The position numbers and the translations under genes were made by a program. Below the pieces are notes generated by a model. It was not told the DNA's origin. It searched no databases and saw nothing but the letters and a program-made list of their open reading frames with translations. 64,000 bases of DNA from Cyanobium sp. M30B3. Lineage in GTDB: Bacteria > Cyanobacteriota > Cyanobacteriia > PCC-6307 > Cyanobiaceae. Below, piece by piece: positions 53,668 through 61,739 of this stretch. The stretch covers positions 992,001 through 1,056,000 of the forward strand of contig CP073761.1 in NCBI GenBank assembly GCA_018399015.1, in the 5' to 3' direction. Every line of letters begins with the position of its first letter. Within the stretch, counting starts at the first letter, position 1.

Positions 53668-55176
53668 GTGAGCCACGACTGGCCTGCGCTGCAGCGACGG
53701 CTGTGGCAGGTGCTCCCCCGGCGTGCCGTGGTGGCGGCCCGCCAGGAGCTGCTGGCCTACGACTGTGATGGCCTCACCCTGCACCGCCACCAGCCGCCCC
53801 TGGTGGTGCTGCCGGAGACGACGGAGCAAGTGGCGGCCGTGCTGCGCATGTGCCACCAGCAGGGTGTGCCGTTTGTGGCCCGCGGCAGTGGCACCGGTCT
53901 CTCCGGCGGGGCGGTGGCCGAGACCGAGGCGCTGGTGGTGGCCACCAGCCGCATGCGCCGGGTGCTGCAGGTGGACCTGCCCAACCGGCGCGTGGTGGTG
54001 CAGCCGGGGGTGATCAACAGCTGGGTCACCCGGGCGGTGGCCGGCGACGGCTTCTACTTCGCCCCCGACCCCTCCAGCCAGGTGGCCTGCAGCATCGGCG
54101 GCAACGTGGCCGAGAACTCCGGCGGCGTGCACTGCCTCAAGTACGGCGTGACCAGCAACCACGTGCTGGGTCTGGAGGTGGTGCTGCCCGACGGCACGGT
54201 CACCACCCTGGGGAGCGAACTCGACGAGACCCCCGAGCTCGACCTGCGCGGTGCCTTCATCGGCAGCGAGGGCACCCTCGGTATCGCCACCGCCATCACC
54301 CTGCGCCTGCTGCGGGCTCCCCAGAGCGTGGCGGTGCTGCTGGCCGACTTCAGCAGCATGGAGGCCGCCGGGGAGGCGGTGCGGCTGGTGACGGCTGCCG
54401 GCGTGCTGCCCGCCGGCATGGAAATGATGGACCGGCTCACCATCGAGGCGGTGAACGATTACCTGGCCACCACCCGTGGCGCTGAAGCTGGCCAGGAGGC
54501 CGACCAGCCGGAGTATCCAGCCGATGCGGCGGCCGTGCTGCTGATCGAGCTCGATGGCCAGCAGCGCGAGGTGCTGGCCGCTGCGGAGCTCACCGAGCGC
54601 CTCTGCCGCCAGGCCGGCGCCCGCCAGGTGCGCCAGGCCTGGGAGGAGGCGGAGCGGGCCCGCCTGTGGAAGGGACGCAAGTCGGCCATCTCCGCCCTGG
54701 GCCGGCGTTTCCCCAGCTACTACCTGCAGGACGGCGTGGTGCCCCGCAGCGCCCTGCCGCGGGTGCTGGCCGCCATCGACCAGCTGAGCCAGCGCCATGG
54801 CCTGCCAGTGGCCAACGTGTTCCACGCCGGCGACGGCAACCTCCACCCCCTGATCCTCTACCGCGACGGCGAGGCCGGCGTGCGAGAGCGGGTGCAGGAG
54901 CTCGGTGGCGAGATCCTGAGGCTATGCGTGGAGGCTGGCGGCAGCATCAGCGGCGAGCACGGCATCGGCAGCGACAAGCGCTGCTACCTCGACTGGATGT
55001 ACGCCCCGGATGACCTGGCCACCATGCAGCTGGTGCGCCGGGCCCTGGATCCCCTCTGCCGGGCCAACCCGGGCAAGATCTTCCCCACCCCCCGCAGCTG
55101 CGGGGAATCCGCCCGCAGGGTGCAGGTGCTGCGGGCCGCCGGGGTGTCCCTGCCCGAGGCGGCGGTGGTGTTCTGA
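53668..55176 (+). CDS. glcD: FAD-linked glycolate/D-lactate dehydrogenase GlcD
   Basis: 502 aa from GTG 53668; the long open frame upstream is antisense to hemL. Oxidises glycolate (photorespiration) and often D-lactate. FAD_binding_4 domain: PETTEQVAAVLRMCHQQGVPFVARGSGTGLSGGAV, DPSSQVACSIGGNVAENSGGVHCLKYGVTSNHVLGLEVVLPDG, GSEGTLGIATAITLRLL. The C-terminal cap has LWKGRKSAISALGR, NVFHAGDGNLHP and GGSISGEHGIGSDKR, where metal and substrate residues lie. No GlcE or GlcF is adjacent, as is usual in cyanobacteria where GlcD works without neighbours. It diverges from hemL and ends 19 bases before a 12-bp tandem repeat. Confidence 0.93.
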   Translation: MSHDWPALQRRLWQVLPRRAVVAARQELLAYDCDGLTLHRHQPPLVVLPETTEQVAAVLRMCHQQGVPFVARGSGTGLSGGAVAETEALVVATSRMRRVLQVDLPNRRVVVQPGVINSWVTRAVAGDGFYFAPDPSSQVACSIGGNVAENSGGVHCLKYGVTSNHVLGLEVVLPDGTVTTLGSELDETPELDLRGAFIGSEGTLGIATAITLRLLRAPQSVAVLLADFSSMEAAGEAVRLVTAAGVLPAGMEMMDRLTIEAVNDYLATTRGAEAGQEADQPEYPADAAAVLLIELDGQQREVLAAAELTERLCRQAGARQVRQAWEEAERARLWKGRKSAISALGRRFPSYYLQDGVVPRSALPRVLAAIDQLSQRHGLPVANVFHAGDGNLHPLILYRDGEAGVRERVQELGGEILRLCVEAGGSISGEHGIGSDKRCYLDWMYAPDDLATMQLVRRALDPLCRANPGKIFPTPRSCGESARRVQVLRAAGVSLPEAAVVF

Positions 55177-55194
55177 GGCGGATGCTCAGGGGCG

Positions 55195-55254
55195 GCCCAG
55201 GCCATGGCCCAGCCCATGGCCCAGCCCATGGCCCAGCCCATGGCCCAGCCCATG
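55195..55254. repeat. 12-bp tandem repeat, five units
   Basis: The unit GCCCAGCCCATG occurs four times exactly (55207-55254), preceded by one variant unit (55195-55206, with GCCATG). It lies between the end of glcD and the convergent xth stop. On the minus strand it would encode repeated MGWA, but no real gene appears to use it. Confidence 0.9.
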
Positions 55255-55270
55255 GTCGCTCCGCATTCCC

Positions 55271-56104
55271 TCACCAGTCCGGATCGTCTTCGCCCTCGTC
55301 GCCCTCGGGCGGCCAGGCCAGGTTCACCACCACGGGGGCATGGTCGCTGGGCTGGAGGTTGCCGCGGGTGGCCTTGTGGATCAGGCAGCCCGTGGCCAGC
55401 TCCAGCAGCTCCGCGTCGAGATAGATGTGGTCGATCCGCCAGCCCTGGTCCCGCTCCCAGGCGCCGCTGCGGTAGTCCCACCAGCTCCAGTGGCCTGTCT
55501 CCGGCTCGAACACCCGGAACACGTCGTGCAGCCGCTCCCCCAGCACCTGCCGCAGGGCCTGGCGCTCGGCCGCGCTGGCCATGATGCCGCCCGTCTGCCG
55601 CTCCGGGTTGGGCAGATCCCGGTCCTCGGGGCCGATGTTGAAGTCGCCCAGCATGCATAGGGGTTCCCCCTGGGCCTCCTGGGCGGCCAGGTAGCGGCCC
55701 AGGCACGCCAGCCACTGCAATTTGTAGGTGTATTTGTCGCTCGTCAGGGAGCTGCCATTCGGCACGTAGAGATTGAGGATGCGCAACCCATCCAGGCGGG
55801 CGCTGATCACCCGCTTCTGTTGATCGAGCTCGGCCGCTGCCCCATCGCCGGGCAGCAGGGCGCTGAAGCCGATCCGCACGTCCTCCAGGGGCTGGCGGCT
55901 GAGCAGGGCCACGCCGTTGTAGGCCTTCTGGCCACTGATGGCGGCGCTGTAGCCCAGCGCGGCGAAGGCCTGGTGGGGGAACAGGGGGTCGTCCACCTTG
56001 GTCTCCTGCAGGCAGAGCACCTCCGGTTGTTCCTGCTGCAGCCAGGCCAGCACCTGGTCGAGGCGGGTGCGCACCGAATTCACGTTCCAGCTGGCGACGC
56101 GCAT
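55271..56104 (-). CDS. xth: Exodeoxyribonuclease III
   Basis: 277 aa from ATG 56104 (MRVASWNVNSVRTRL); the frame extends 23 residues further but without similarity. AP endonuclease/3'-5' exonuclease of base-excision repair. The EEP-fold signatures are WNVNSVRTRLDQVLAWL, the metal Glu in LCLQETKV, NLYVPNGS, LGDFNIGPEDRD, the WWDYRSGAWERDQGWRIDHI segment, and the catalytic His in LQPSDHAPVVVNL. Acidic tail EGDEGEDDPDW. It converges on glcD across the 12-bp tandem repeat and diverges from the secreted protein gene. Confidence 0.96.
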   Translation of the reverse strand: MRVASWNVNSVRTRLDQVLAWLQQEQPEVLCLQETKVDDPLFPHQAFAALGYSAAISGQKAYNGVALLSRQPLEDVRIGFSALLPGDGAAAELDQQKRVISARLDGLRILNLYVPNGSSLTSDKYTYKLQWLACLGRYLAAQEAQGEPLCMLGDFNIGPEDRDLPNPERQTGGIMASAAERQALRQVLGERLHDVFRVFEPETGHWSWWDYRSGAWERDQGWRIDHIYLDAELLELATGCLIHKATRGNLQPSDHAPVVVNLAWPPEGDEGEDDPDW

Positions 56105-56156
56105 GGTTAGCGGCAAAGCGCCCTTAGCATGCCGTTTGATGTCGGCAGCCCAGCCC

Positions 56157-56528
56157 ATGTCCATCCCACGCACTCCCGCCGCAACGCAGTGGGCACAGGC
56201 GAGCCTGCCCTGGGTGTGCGCCCTGCCCCTGCTGCTGGTGGCCGCCGCCTCCCGCGCCCAGGCCCAGGTGCAGGGCTACGGCCAGACCATCGACTCGCCT
56301 CAGCAGCAGCGCGTGCTCGACGACGGCATCGGCAGCCCATCCCGCAACTCTGCCCTGGACGCCACCAATCCGATCGATCTGATGAACCGGCTGCGGCGAG
56401 CCAGCGCTTTCGACAACGCCACCCCGCCGTCCGACGCCATCGATGCTGCCCTCAGGGACTTCCAGCCCCAGCCCCAGCCCCAGCCCCAGCCGCTGCGGCC
56501 GGGCTCTGGCCTGATCCAGGCCCCTTGA
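56157..56528 (+). CDS. Secreted or periplasmic hypothetical protein
   Basis: 123 aa from ATG 56157; ATG 56139 is an alternative. A Sec-type signal peptide is visible (WVCALPLLLVAAASRAQA, probable cleavage near AQA-Q). The mature part has GYGQTIDSPQQQRVLDDGIGSPSRN, then NPIDLMNRLRRASAFDNATPPSDAIDAALRDF, and a C-terminal PQ repeat from the AGCCCC tandem repeat. I recall comparable proteins in Synechococcus but no function. Its last 77 bases overlap the convergent TPR gene across that repeat. Confidence 0.72.
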   Translation: MSIPRTPAATQWAQASLPWVCALPLLLVAAASRAQAQVQGYGQTIDSPQQQRVLDDGIGSPSRNSALDATNPIDLMNRLRRASAFDNATPPSDAIDAALRDFQPQPQPQPQPLRPGSGLIQAP

Positions 56529-57297
56529 GGGTCTCCATCCCCCAGGCGGCAGCCACCCGCTCGATCTGCTCCTTCACCGTGCCGTCGCCCTGCCGGCCGC
56601 GGGCCTCCGCCAGGGTCTGCTGAGCTGCCGCCAGATCACCGCGCTCCTTCTGGAGCAGGGCCCGGGCCAGCAGGGGCCGGGGGTCACCGGCAAACCGGCC
56701 GGCCAGCTCCTGCAGGAGTGCATCGGCCCTGGCGGCCTGGCCAGCCCGCTGGTGCACCTGGGCCAGCAGCAGGCCGATGGGCAGGGCCTGCAACTTGAGG
56801 CTGGGTTCGCTGGCCCGCTTGAGGGCACCCTGCAGTTGGGCCTCGGCCTCGGCTGCCCGGCCGGTCTCCAGCTGGATCAGGGCCATCAGCTGCAAGCCCT
56901 CGATCTGGTCGGGCCGGGCGTTGAGCAACTGGCGCAGTTCCCGTTCCGCTCCGGGGCTGTCGTTCTGGTCCCGCCGCAGCTCGGCCAGCAGCAGCCGCAG
57001 CTGCCAGCGCCGGGGATCCTGGTCGGCCAGGCGCTCCAGCAGCGGGATGGCCTCGGCACGACGGTCCAGTGCCACGAGCAGTTCCAGCAGTCGCTGCTGT
57101 TCCGCAGAGCTGGCTTCGCCCTTCTCCATCCGGCCGATCAGCTGGGCCACATCCCGCTCCAGACCAGGCCGTCTGCCCGGACCGGGGCGGCCGCTGTGCA
57201 GCTGGCCGAGCCACCAGCCCAGGCCCAGGCTGGCGGCCGCCAGGGCGGCCACGCCACTGCCCAGCCAGAGAGCGCGCCTGGGGGAAACGGAGGGCAT
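56452..57297 (-). CDS. Membrane-anchored TPR-like protein
   Basis: 281 aa. One N-terminal membrane helix (WLGSGVAALAAASLGLGWWLG) anchors a helical repeat domain: repeated A-x-x-L-L-x-x-L blocks such as RAEAIPLLERLADQDPRRWQL, GAERELRQLLNARPDQIEGL, GRAAEAEAQLQGALKRASEP and GQAARADALLQELAGRFAGDP, typical of tetratricopeptide repeats. The C-terminus ends in Ala-Gly repeats produced by the AGCCCC tandem repeat, overlapping the convergent secreted protein gene. A scaffolding role at the membrane is likely; the partner is unknown. Confidence 0.82.
   Translation of the reverse strand: MPSVSPRRALWLGSGVAALAAASLGLGWWLGQLHSGRPGPGRRPGLERDVAQLIGRMEKGEASSAEQQRLLELLVALDRRAEAIPLLERLADQDPRRWQLRLLLAELRRDQNDSPGAERELRQLLNARPDQIEGLQLMALIQLETGRAAEAEAQLQGALKRASEPSLKLQALPIGLLLAQVHQRAGQAARADALLQELAGRFAGDPRPLLARALLQKERGDLAAAQQTLAEARGRQGDGTVKEQIERVAAAWGMETLKGPGSGQSPAAAAGAGAGAGAGSP
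56464..56491. repeat. AGCCCC hexanucleotide tandem repeat
   Basis: Four exact AGCCCC units plus a partial fifth. The repeat is used on both strands as protein-coding tail: Pro-Gln repeats in the plus-strand secreted protein and Ala-Gly repeats in the minus-strand TPR protein. Unit-number changes of six bases would keep both frames open. Confidence 0.88.
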
Positions 57298-57368
57298 CCA
57301 GCCGAAACGCGGTGGCAGTGGCCAGTCTGCCGGGCCGGCCCCGGGCTGGAGCCCCCTACATTGTCGGC

Positions 57369-58151
57369 ATGCGCCCCCATCCCATCCCTCACCCCATCCC
57401 CCCGGTCAGTGAGCCGCTCCAGTACCGGGCCATCGGCGTGGTGCGTGGCACCTATGTGCCGACTGATCCCGATCAGATCACCCGCGGCCAGATCCAGACC
57501 GGGGACGGGGAGCAGATCGAAGCGGTGGTACTGGGCCGCCTGCTCACCCTGATGCGGCGCCACCTCGATCTCTCCCAGCCCCACCTCTGGGTGGCCTACC
57601 CCCGCTGCCGGGAGCAGGGCGGGCTGCACCTGCAGCTGGTGGGCATCTGGGAGCCGAGCACCCTGGCCAGCCCCCCCGCCATCGCCGAGCAGGGCGCCGT
57701 GGAGCAGGGCGCCGTGGACCAGGGCGCTCAGGACGACTCGTCCAGTGCTGACCTCCCCGCCGATGCCCTGCCGGAGGGCGATGAGTATTTCTCGGTGCGG
57801 GGTGAGCTGATCTTCACCAAGCCCGAAACCGGCGACCTCGTGATCAAGGTGCGCCAGCTGCCCCGGGCGGATGGGCAGCGGCCTGCCCCATTCAAGCTGC
57901 AGCTGCGCGGTGCGATCCCACTCGAGCACCTGCGCCATTTCGTGGCCATCGATGGCCGGCGCCAGGGCCAGCAGCTGCTGGTGGAGCGCTTCGAGGTGAT
58001 CGCGCCGGTGGTCCAGCGGGGCAATCGGGGTGGCAAGGGGCGCCGCGATGGCCGAGGGGCCGGCGGCAGCCGCCAGCCCCAGGCCGTTGCGCCTGCCGGC
58101 GAGCGGGCGGCGGCCCCCGCTCGCTCGGCAGTGACCCGTCCCGGCCGTTGA
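57369..58151 (+). CDS. Conserved cyanobacterial hypothetical protein
   Basis: 260 aa from ATG 57369. A conserved N-terminal part reads YRAIGVVRGTYVPTDPDQITRG, then IEAVVLGRLLTLMRRHLDLSQPHLWVAYPRCREQG and LHLQLVGIWEP. A second part has FSVRGELIFTKPETGDLVIKVRQ and FKLQLRGAIPLEHLRHFVAI, LLVERFEVI. The middle carries a short acidic AEQGAVEQGAVDQGA repeat, and the C-terminus is a basic Arg/Gly/Ala tail (from about 218) that may bind nucleic acid. I recognise the pattern as a widespread cyanobacterial protein of unknown function. It precedes the membrane protease gene by 16 bases. Confidence 0.8.
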   Translation: MRPHPIPHPIPPVSEPLQYRAIGVVRGTYVPTDPDQITRGQIQTGDGEQIEAVVLGRLLTLMRRHLDLSQPHLWVAYPRCREQGGLHLQLVGIWEPSTLASPPAIAEQGAVEQGAVDQGAQDDSSSADLPADALPEGDEYFSVRGELIFTKPETGDLVIKVRQLPRADGQRPAPFKLQLRGAIPLEHLRHFVAIDGRRQGQQLLVERFEVIAPVVQRGNRGGKGRRDGRGAGGSRQPQAVAPAGERAAAPARSAVTRPGR

Positions 58152-58167
58152 ATCCCGGCCAACGCCG

Positions 58168-58812
58168 ATGACCTCCCCCCTGGCCGCCGGAGCTGCTGTG
58201 GTGCTGGTCACCCTGGTGGCGGTGGTGGGTCCCCTGGTGGGCCTTTCCCCCTGGTGGATCACCGCTGGGGTGGGGCTGCTCCTGGGCGGGCTCAGCCTCG
58301 ATGCTGCCTCCTTCTCCGGCCGCGGGGGTCACCTGCTGGCTGAAGCCCTGCCGGGCGGCCAGGCCCGCCTGCGCCGGATCGCCGTGCATGAGGCCGGCCA
58401 CCTGCTGGTGGCCGGGGCTGAGGGGATGGCGGTTCGGCGGGTGCTGATCGGCAGCCTGGCCTGCCTGCGGGCCGGCATGGCTGCCGGCGGTGTCACCGAA
58501 TTTCCCCCCCCGGACCACGCCAAGCTGCCGCTGGAGGAGCTGCGTCGCTGGAGCCGGGTGCTGCAGGCAGGCATGGCTGCCGAGCAGGTGATCTACGGCG
58601 GCAGCGCCGGCGGCGCCGACGACCGCGCCCTGCTGGGGAGGATCTGGGGGCTCTCCGGGTACGACGTGGACACGGCCCAGCGGGAGCAGCGGCGGGCGCG
58701 CCGGGAAACCGAGCAGGCCCTGCGCCGCCAGCGGCAGGAGCTGGAGCAGCAGGCCGATCGCCTGCTCCTGGCGGCCCCCAGGCTGGGGCGCCCCGCGCCT
58801 GCAGAGGCCTGA
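58168..58812 (+). CDS. Membrane M41-like zinc peptidase without an ATPase domain
   Basis: 214 aa. Two N-terminal membrane helices (about 5-24 and 28-46) precede a peptidase M41-like domain. The zinc motif HEAGH is at residues 74-78, and the third-ligand segment GGADDRALLGRI (148-159) matches the FtsH motif GAxxD. The C-terminal part is a long charged helix (EQRRARRETEQALRRQRQELEQQ). FtsH's AAA+ ATPase is absent, so this would be an energy-independent peptidase or a regulatory homologue. Cyanobacteria and plants have related small FtsH-like proteins. It sits two bases before larC. Confidence 0.82.
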   Translation: MTSPLAAGAAVVLVTLVAVVGPLVGLSPWWITAGVGLLLGGLSLDAASFSGRGGHLLAEALPGGQARLRRIAVHEAGHLLVAGAEGMAVRRVLIGSLACLRAGMAAGGVTEFPPPDHAKLPLEELRRWSRVLQAGMAAEQVIYGGSAGGADDRALLGRIWGLSGYDVDTAQREQRRARRETEQALRRQRQELEQQADRLLLAAPRLGRPAPAEA

Positions 58813-58813
58813 G

Positions 58814-60043
58814 ATGGCCCTGGCCCTGATCGACTGCCCCACGGGCCTGGCCGGCAACATGCTGCTGGCAGCCCTGTTCGATCTGGGGGTTCCCCCCAGC
58901 GTGCTCGACCAACCGCTGGCGGCGCTGGGGCTCAGCGGCAGCTACAGGCTGGAGCTGCGGGAGCGGGACAGCCGGGGTTTGCGGGGGCTGCACCTCGATG
59001 TGCAGGTGCTGGAGCCGCAGCCAGCCCATCGCCATTGGAGTCGCCTGCGACCCCAGTTGGAGCAGGCTCCGCTGCAGCCGGCCCTGCGGGAGCGGGTGCT
59101 GGGCGTGTTCGCCCTGCTGGCCGAGGCGGAGGGGGCGGTGCATGGCCACCCCCCGGAGGCGGTGCATTTCCACGAGGTGGGGGCGATCGATGCCCTGGTG
59201 GATGTGGTGGGTGTCTGCGCCGGGTTCCTGCACCTGGGGGTGGATCAGCTGGTGTGCACCCCTCCCCCCGCAGGTCACGGCAGCGTGCGCACCGCCCATG
59301 GGCTGCTGCCCCTGCCCGCCCCGGCGGTGCTGGAGATCGCCCGGGTCCGGGGGGTTCCCCTGGCCAGCGCCGCCGGTTTCCCCGCCGCCGAGCTCACCAC
59401 CCCCACGGGCCTGGCCCTGGCCGCCTGCTGGGCCGAGCACTTCGGGCCCCACCCCGGCCACAGGCCCCTGCGGGTGGGGGTGGGGCTGGGCAGCCGCCAG
59501 CTGGATCGCCCCAACCTGTTGCGGCTCGTGCTGGCCGAGCCCCTGCCGGCGGACGGCGAGCTCCAGCCGGCTCCTGCGCCCCAGCTGGAGAGCGTGCTGG
59601 TGCAGCAGGCCCAGATCGACGATGCCACCCCCGAAGATCTGGCCGTCCTGCTGGAGGCCCTGCGGGAGGCCGGCGGCCTGGAGGTGTTCTGCCAGCCCGT
59701 GCAGATGAAAAAGGGGCGCTCCGGCTGGCTGGTGACGGCGCTGGTTCCCCCTGGTGAACCGGCCACCCGGCTGCGGCTGGTGTGGTGGCGGCACAGCACC
59801 AGCCTGGGGCTGCGCGAGCGCCTGGAGCAGCGCTGGGTGCTGCCCCGCCGCATGGTCACGCTGGACACTCCCCTCGGCGAGGTGCGCCTGAAGCAGGCCC
59901 TCCTGCCCGATGGCCGCTGGCGCTCCAAACCGGAGCATGATGATCTGCTAGCCCTGGCCCGCCGCCATGGGCTCGCACTCGACCAGGTCCGTGCCAGCGT
60001 GAGTGCCCTGATCGATCCGCCTCCGTCCGCACCCGGTTCGTGA
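58814..60043 (+). CDS. larC: Nickel insertion protein LarC
   Basis: 409 aa, single continuous frame (in Lactobacillus larC is read through a programmed frameshift). LarC inserts nickel into the pyridinium pincer cofactor of lactate racemase and related enzymes. DUF111 features are LIDCPTGLAGNMLLAALFDLG, a His-rich segment HGHPPEAVHFHEVGAIDALVDVVG, CTPPPAGHGSVRTAHGLLPLPAPAVLEI, AELTTPTGLALA, a middle QAQIDDATPEDLAVLLE, and PVQMKKGRSGWLVTALVPP. No larA, larB or larE lies in the window. It overlaps the next gene as GTGA (60040-60043). Confidence 0.94.
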   Translation: MALALIDCPTGLAGNMLLAALFDLGVPPSVLDQPLAALGLSGSYRLELRERDSRGLRGLHLDVQVLEPQPAHRHWSRLRPQLEQAPLQPALRERVLGVFALLAEAEGAVHGHPPEAVHFHEVGAIDALVDVVGVCAGFLHLGVDQLVCTPPPAGHGSVRTAHGLLPLPAPAVLEIARVRGVPLASAAGFPAAELTTPTGLALAACWAEHFGPHPGHRPLRVGVGLGSRQLDRPNLLRLVLAEPLPADGELQPAPAPQLESVLVQQAQIDDATPEDLAVLLEALREAGGLEVFCQPVQMKKGRSGWLVTALVPPGEPATRLRLVWWRHSTSLGLRERLEQRWVLPRRMVTLDTPLGEVRLKQALLPDGRWRSKPEHDDLLALARRHGLALDQVRASVSALIDPPPSAPGS

Positions 60044-61119
60044 TCAAGCTTCCCCGGCTCCAGCTCCCACGTCCGCAGCTGCCGCGCAGCCCCTTGATCC
60101 CGCCACCGGGCCTGGGTCGTCTCCTGCGGGTGGCGCGGCGGGTCGACTGGCCCCGGGGGCTCAGGCTGCCGCCGCTGCCGGGGGGAATCTCCCTGTGGAT
60201 CACCCTGCTCAGCCTGGGATTTCTGCTGGCTGCCCTGTTCGGCCATGGCCGGGCCATGGTCCAGCTCAGCCTGGATCCCCAGGGCTGGGCGTGGCTGGTG
60301 CTGGGGGTGGGTATCAGCCTGCTCAGCCTGCTGGCCAATGGGCTCGGCCTGGGTGTGGTGCTGCGCTGGCTGGGTCTGCGCCCCCGCTGGCTGGAGCTGA
60401 TCCAGCTCTACCTGGCCACCAACCTGCGCAAGTACCTGCCTGGGGGGATCTGGCACCTCAGCGCCCGGGTGCAGCGCCTGCGCTCTCCGGAGGGGGTGCT
60501 GCAGACGCCGGCACCCCTGGGGCTGGCCCTGGTGGGGGTGCTGCTTGATCCCCTGGTGGCGGCGGTGGCGGCCCTCAGCCTCACCGCCCTGGCTCGCTGG
60601 CAGGGGGGGCTGGCCCTGCTGGGGGTGCTGCCCCTGCTGCTGCTCTGGCCCCGCTGGCTCACACCGTTGCTCAGGCGACTGGAGTGGCGCCAGGCCCGGC
60701 GCCTCCAGCTCGACGGGGAGCTCTCCGCCCAGGGCACGGATTCCCTGCCGCCCGTGCTGAGCAGCTCCCTGGGGGGGTACCCCCTGGTGCCGCTGCTGGC
60801 CCAGCTGGCTTTCGTGCTGCTGCGCTTTGGAGGATTTGTCTGCTGTGTGCTGGCGTTTGACCTGCAGGCCGCCCTCAGCTGGCCCGCCTGGCTGGCGGGC
60901 TTCGCCCTGGCCTGGACTGCGGGGCTGCTGGTCCCGGGTGCCCCTGGTGGTCTCGGTGTGTTTGAGGCCACCCTGCTGCTGCGGCTGGGCGGCGCGATTC
61001 CGGAGGCGCCGCTGCTGGCCATCGCCCTCAGCTACCGCCTGGTGGTCAGCCTGGCCGACCTCCTGGCCGCCAGCCTGGTGCAGCTGGATGGCTGGATCGA
61101 CCAGCGGGTGCAGGCCTGA
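60040..61119 (+). CDS. UPF0104/LPG-synthase-like membrane protein
   Basis: 359 aa from GTG 60040, coupled to larC by a GTGA overlap. An Arg/Pro-rich cytosolic N-terminus (LPRLQLPRPQLPRSP) precedes about eight membrane helices of the lysylphosphatidylglycerol-synthase transmembrane family (YbhN-like): ATNLRKYLPGGIWHLSARVQRL is the conserved loop, and GFALAWTAGLLVPGAPGGLGVFEATLLLRLG the characteristic P-GGLGxxE motif. LALSYRLVVSLADLLAASLVQL follows. Bacterial members act as lipid flippases or are unknown; the synthase catalytic domain is absent. Confidence 0.85.
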   Translation: MIKLPRLQLPRPQLPRSPLIPPPGLGRLLRVARRVDWPRGLRLPPLPGGISLWITLLSLGFLLAALFGHGRAMVQLSLDPQGWAWLVLGVGISLLSLLANGLGLGVVLRWLGLRPRWLELIQLYLATNLRKYLPGGIWHLSARVQRLRSPEGVLQTPAPLGLALVGVLLDPLVAAVAALSLTALARWQGGLALLGVLPLLLLWPRWLTPLLRRLEWRQARRLQLDGELSAQGTDSLPPVLSSSLGGYPLVPLLAQLAFVLLRFGGFVCCVLAFDLQAALSWPAWLAGFALAWTAGLLVPGAPGGLGVFEATLLLRLGGAIPEAPLLAIALSYRLVVSLADLLAASLVQLDGWIDQRVQA

Positions 61120-61135
61120 AGCCGCTGGCCCGGAG

Positions 61136-61165
61136 TTGGCAACTGTTCGCAACTGCGCCTACTAT
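61136..61165 (+). promoter_or_regulatory. Predicted sigma-70 promoter of the Fur-family gene
   Basis: TTGGCA (61136-61141) and TACTAT (61160-61165) are separated by 18 bases, close to the housekeeping consensus, and lie 23 bases before the GTG start at 61188. A direct repeat GCAACTG at 61139-61145 and 61149-61155 sits between the boxes and may be an operator. Confidence 0.6.
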
Positions 61166-61187
61166 TGAGAAGTGTGGGAGCGATCTG

Positions 61188-61706
61188 GTGGCCAACATCT
61201 CGACCAGGGCGCCCCAGGTCGGCCGAGCTGCTGCTGTCGCTGAGACCCAGTCAGGGCTGCCCCCCGCGGTGGCCAGCGATGCCCTGCGCAGCACGCTGCA
61301 CGACCGGGGCCAGCGACTCACACCCCAGCGCCAGCGCGTGCTCACCCTGTTCGAACAGAGCGGTGCCGGCAGCCATCTCAGTGCCGAGGAGGTGCACCAG
61401 CGCCTGCTGGCCCAGCAGGAGAAGGTGTCCCTGGCCACGGTGTATCGCACCCTGCGACTGCTGAGCTCCATGGGGCTGCTGCAGGAACTGGAGCTGCCGG
61501 AGGGAGGGCGGCGCTATGAACTGGCCTCCGATGCCCACCGCGATCACCACCATCTCGTGTGCGTGCGTTGTGGCTGCACGGAGGAGTTCGAGGATCCAGC
61601 GGTGCTGGTGGCGGGGGAAGATGCCTCCGCGCGCCATGGCTTCCGCCTGCTGGAGTGCGTGCTCAACGTGCGGGCCCTGTGCCCCCGCTGCGCTGCTGAG
61701 AGTTGA
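61188..61706 (+). CDS. Fur-family metalloregulator
   Basis: 172 aa from GTG 61188. The DNA-binding winged helix has HDRGQRLTPQRQRVLTLFEQ, HLSAEEVHQRLLAQ and the recognition segment SLATVYRTLRLLSSMGLLQEL. The dimer/metal domain has the His-rich RDHHHLVCVRCGC, with structural-zinc pairs Cys125/Cys128 and Cys165/Cys168 (CVRC and CPRC). Two CxxC pairs fit Fur, Zur or PerR; the type cannot be decided without key ligand alignment. An N-terminal extension of about 30 residues is longer than usual. It has its own promoter and converges on the AraC gene. Confidence 0.92.
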   Translation: MANISTRAPQVGRAAAVAETQSGLPPAVASDALRSTLHDRGQRLTPQRQRVLTLFEQSGAGSHLSAEEVHQRLLAQQEKVSLATVYRTLRLLSSMGLLQELELPEGGRRYELASDAHRDHHHLVCVRCGCTEEFEDPAVLVAGEDASARHGFRLLECVLNVRALCPRCAAES

Positions 61707-61739
61707 AGCGGTGGGGCAGCCGCTGGGCTGGAACCGGGT

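Noticed and set aside
55195-55254. CRISPR-like array
   Set aside because: Units are 12 bases with no spacers and no cas genes are present; the same holds for the 13-bp array at 62811-62875.
55195-55270. MGWA-repeat peptide on the minus strand
   Set aside because: The frame is part of a longer antisense reading across xth and glcD and has no start signal. The repeat is better explained as non-coding.
61707-61739. Small hairpins between the Fur and AraC genes as bidirectional terminator
   Set aside because: Arms are only about five bases and there is no T-tract, so support is too weak.
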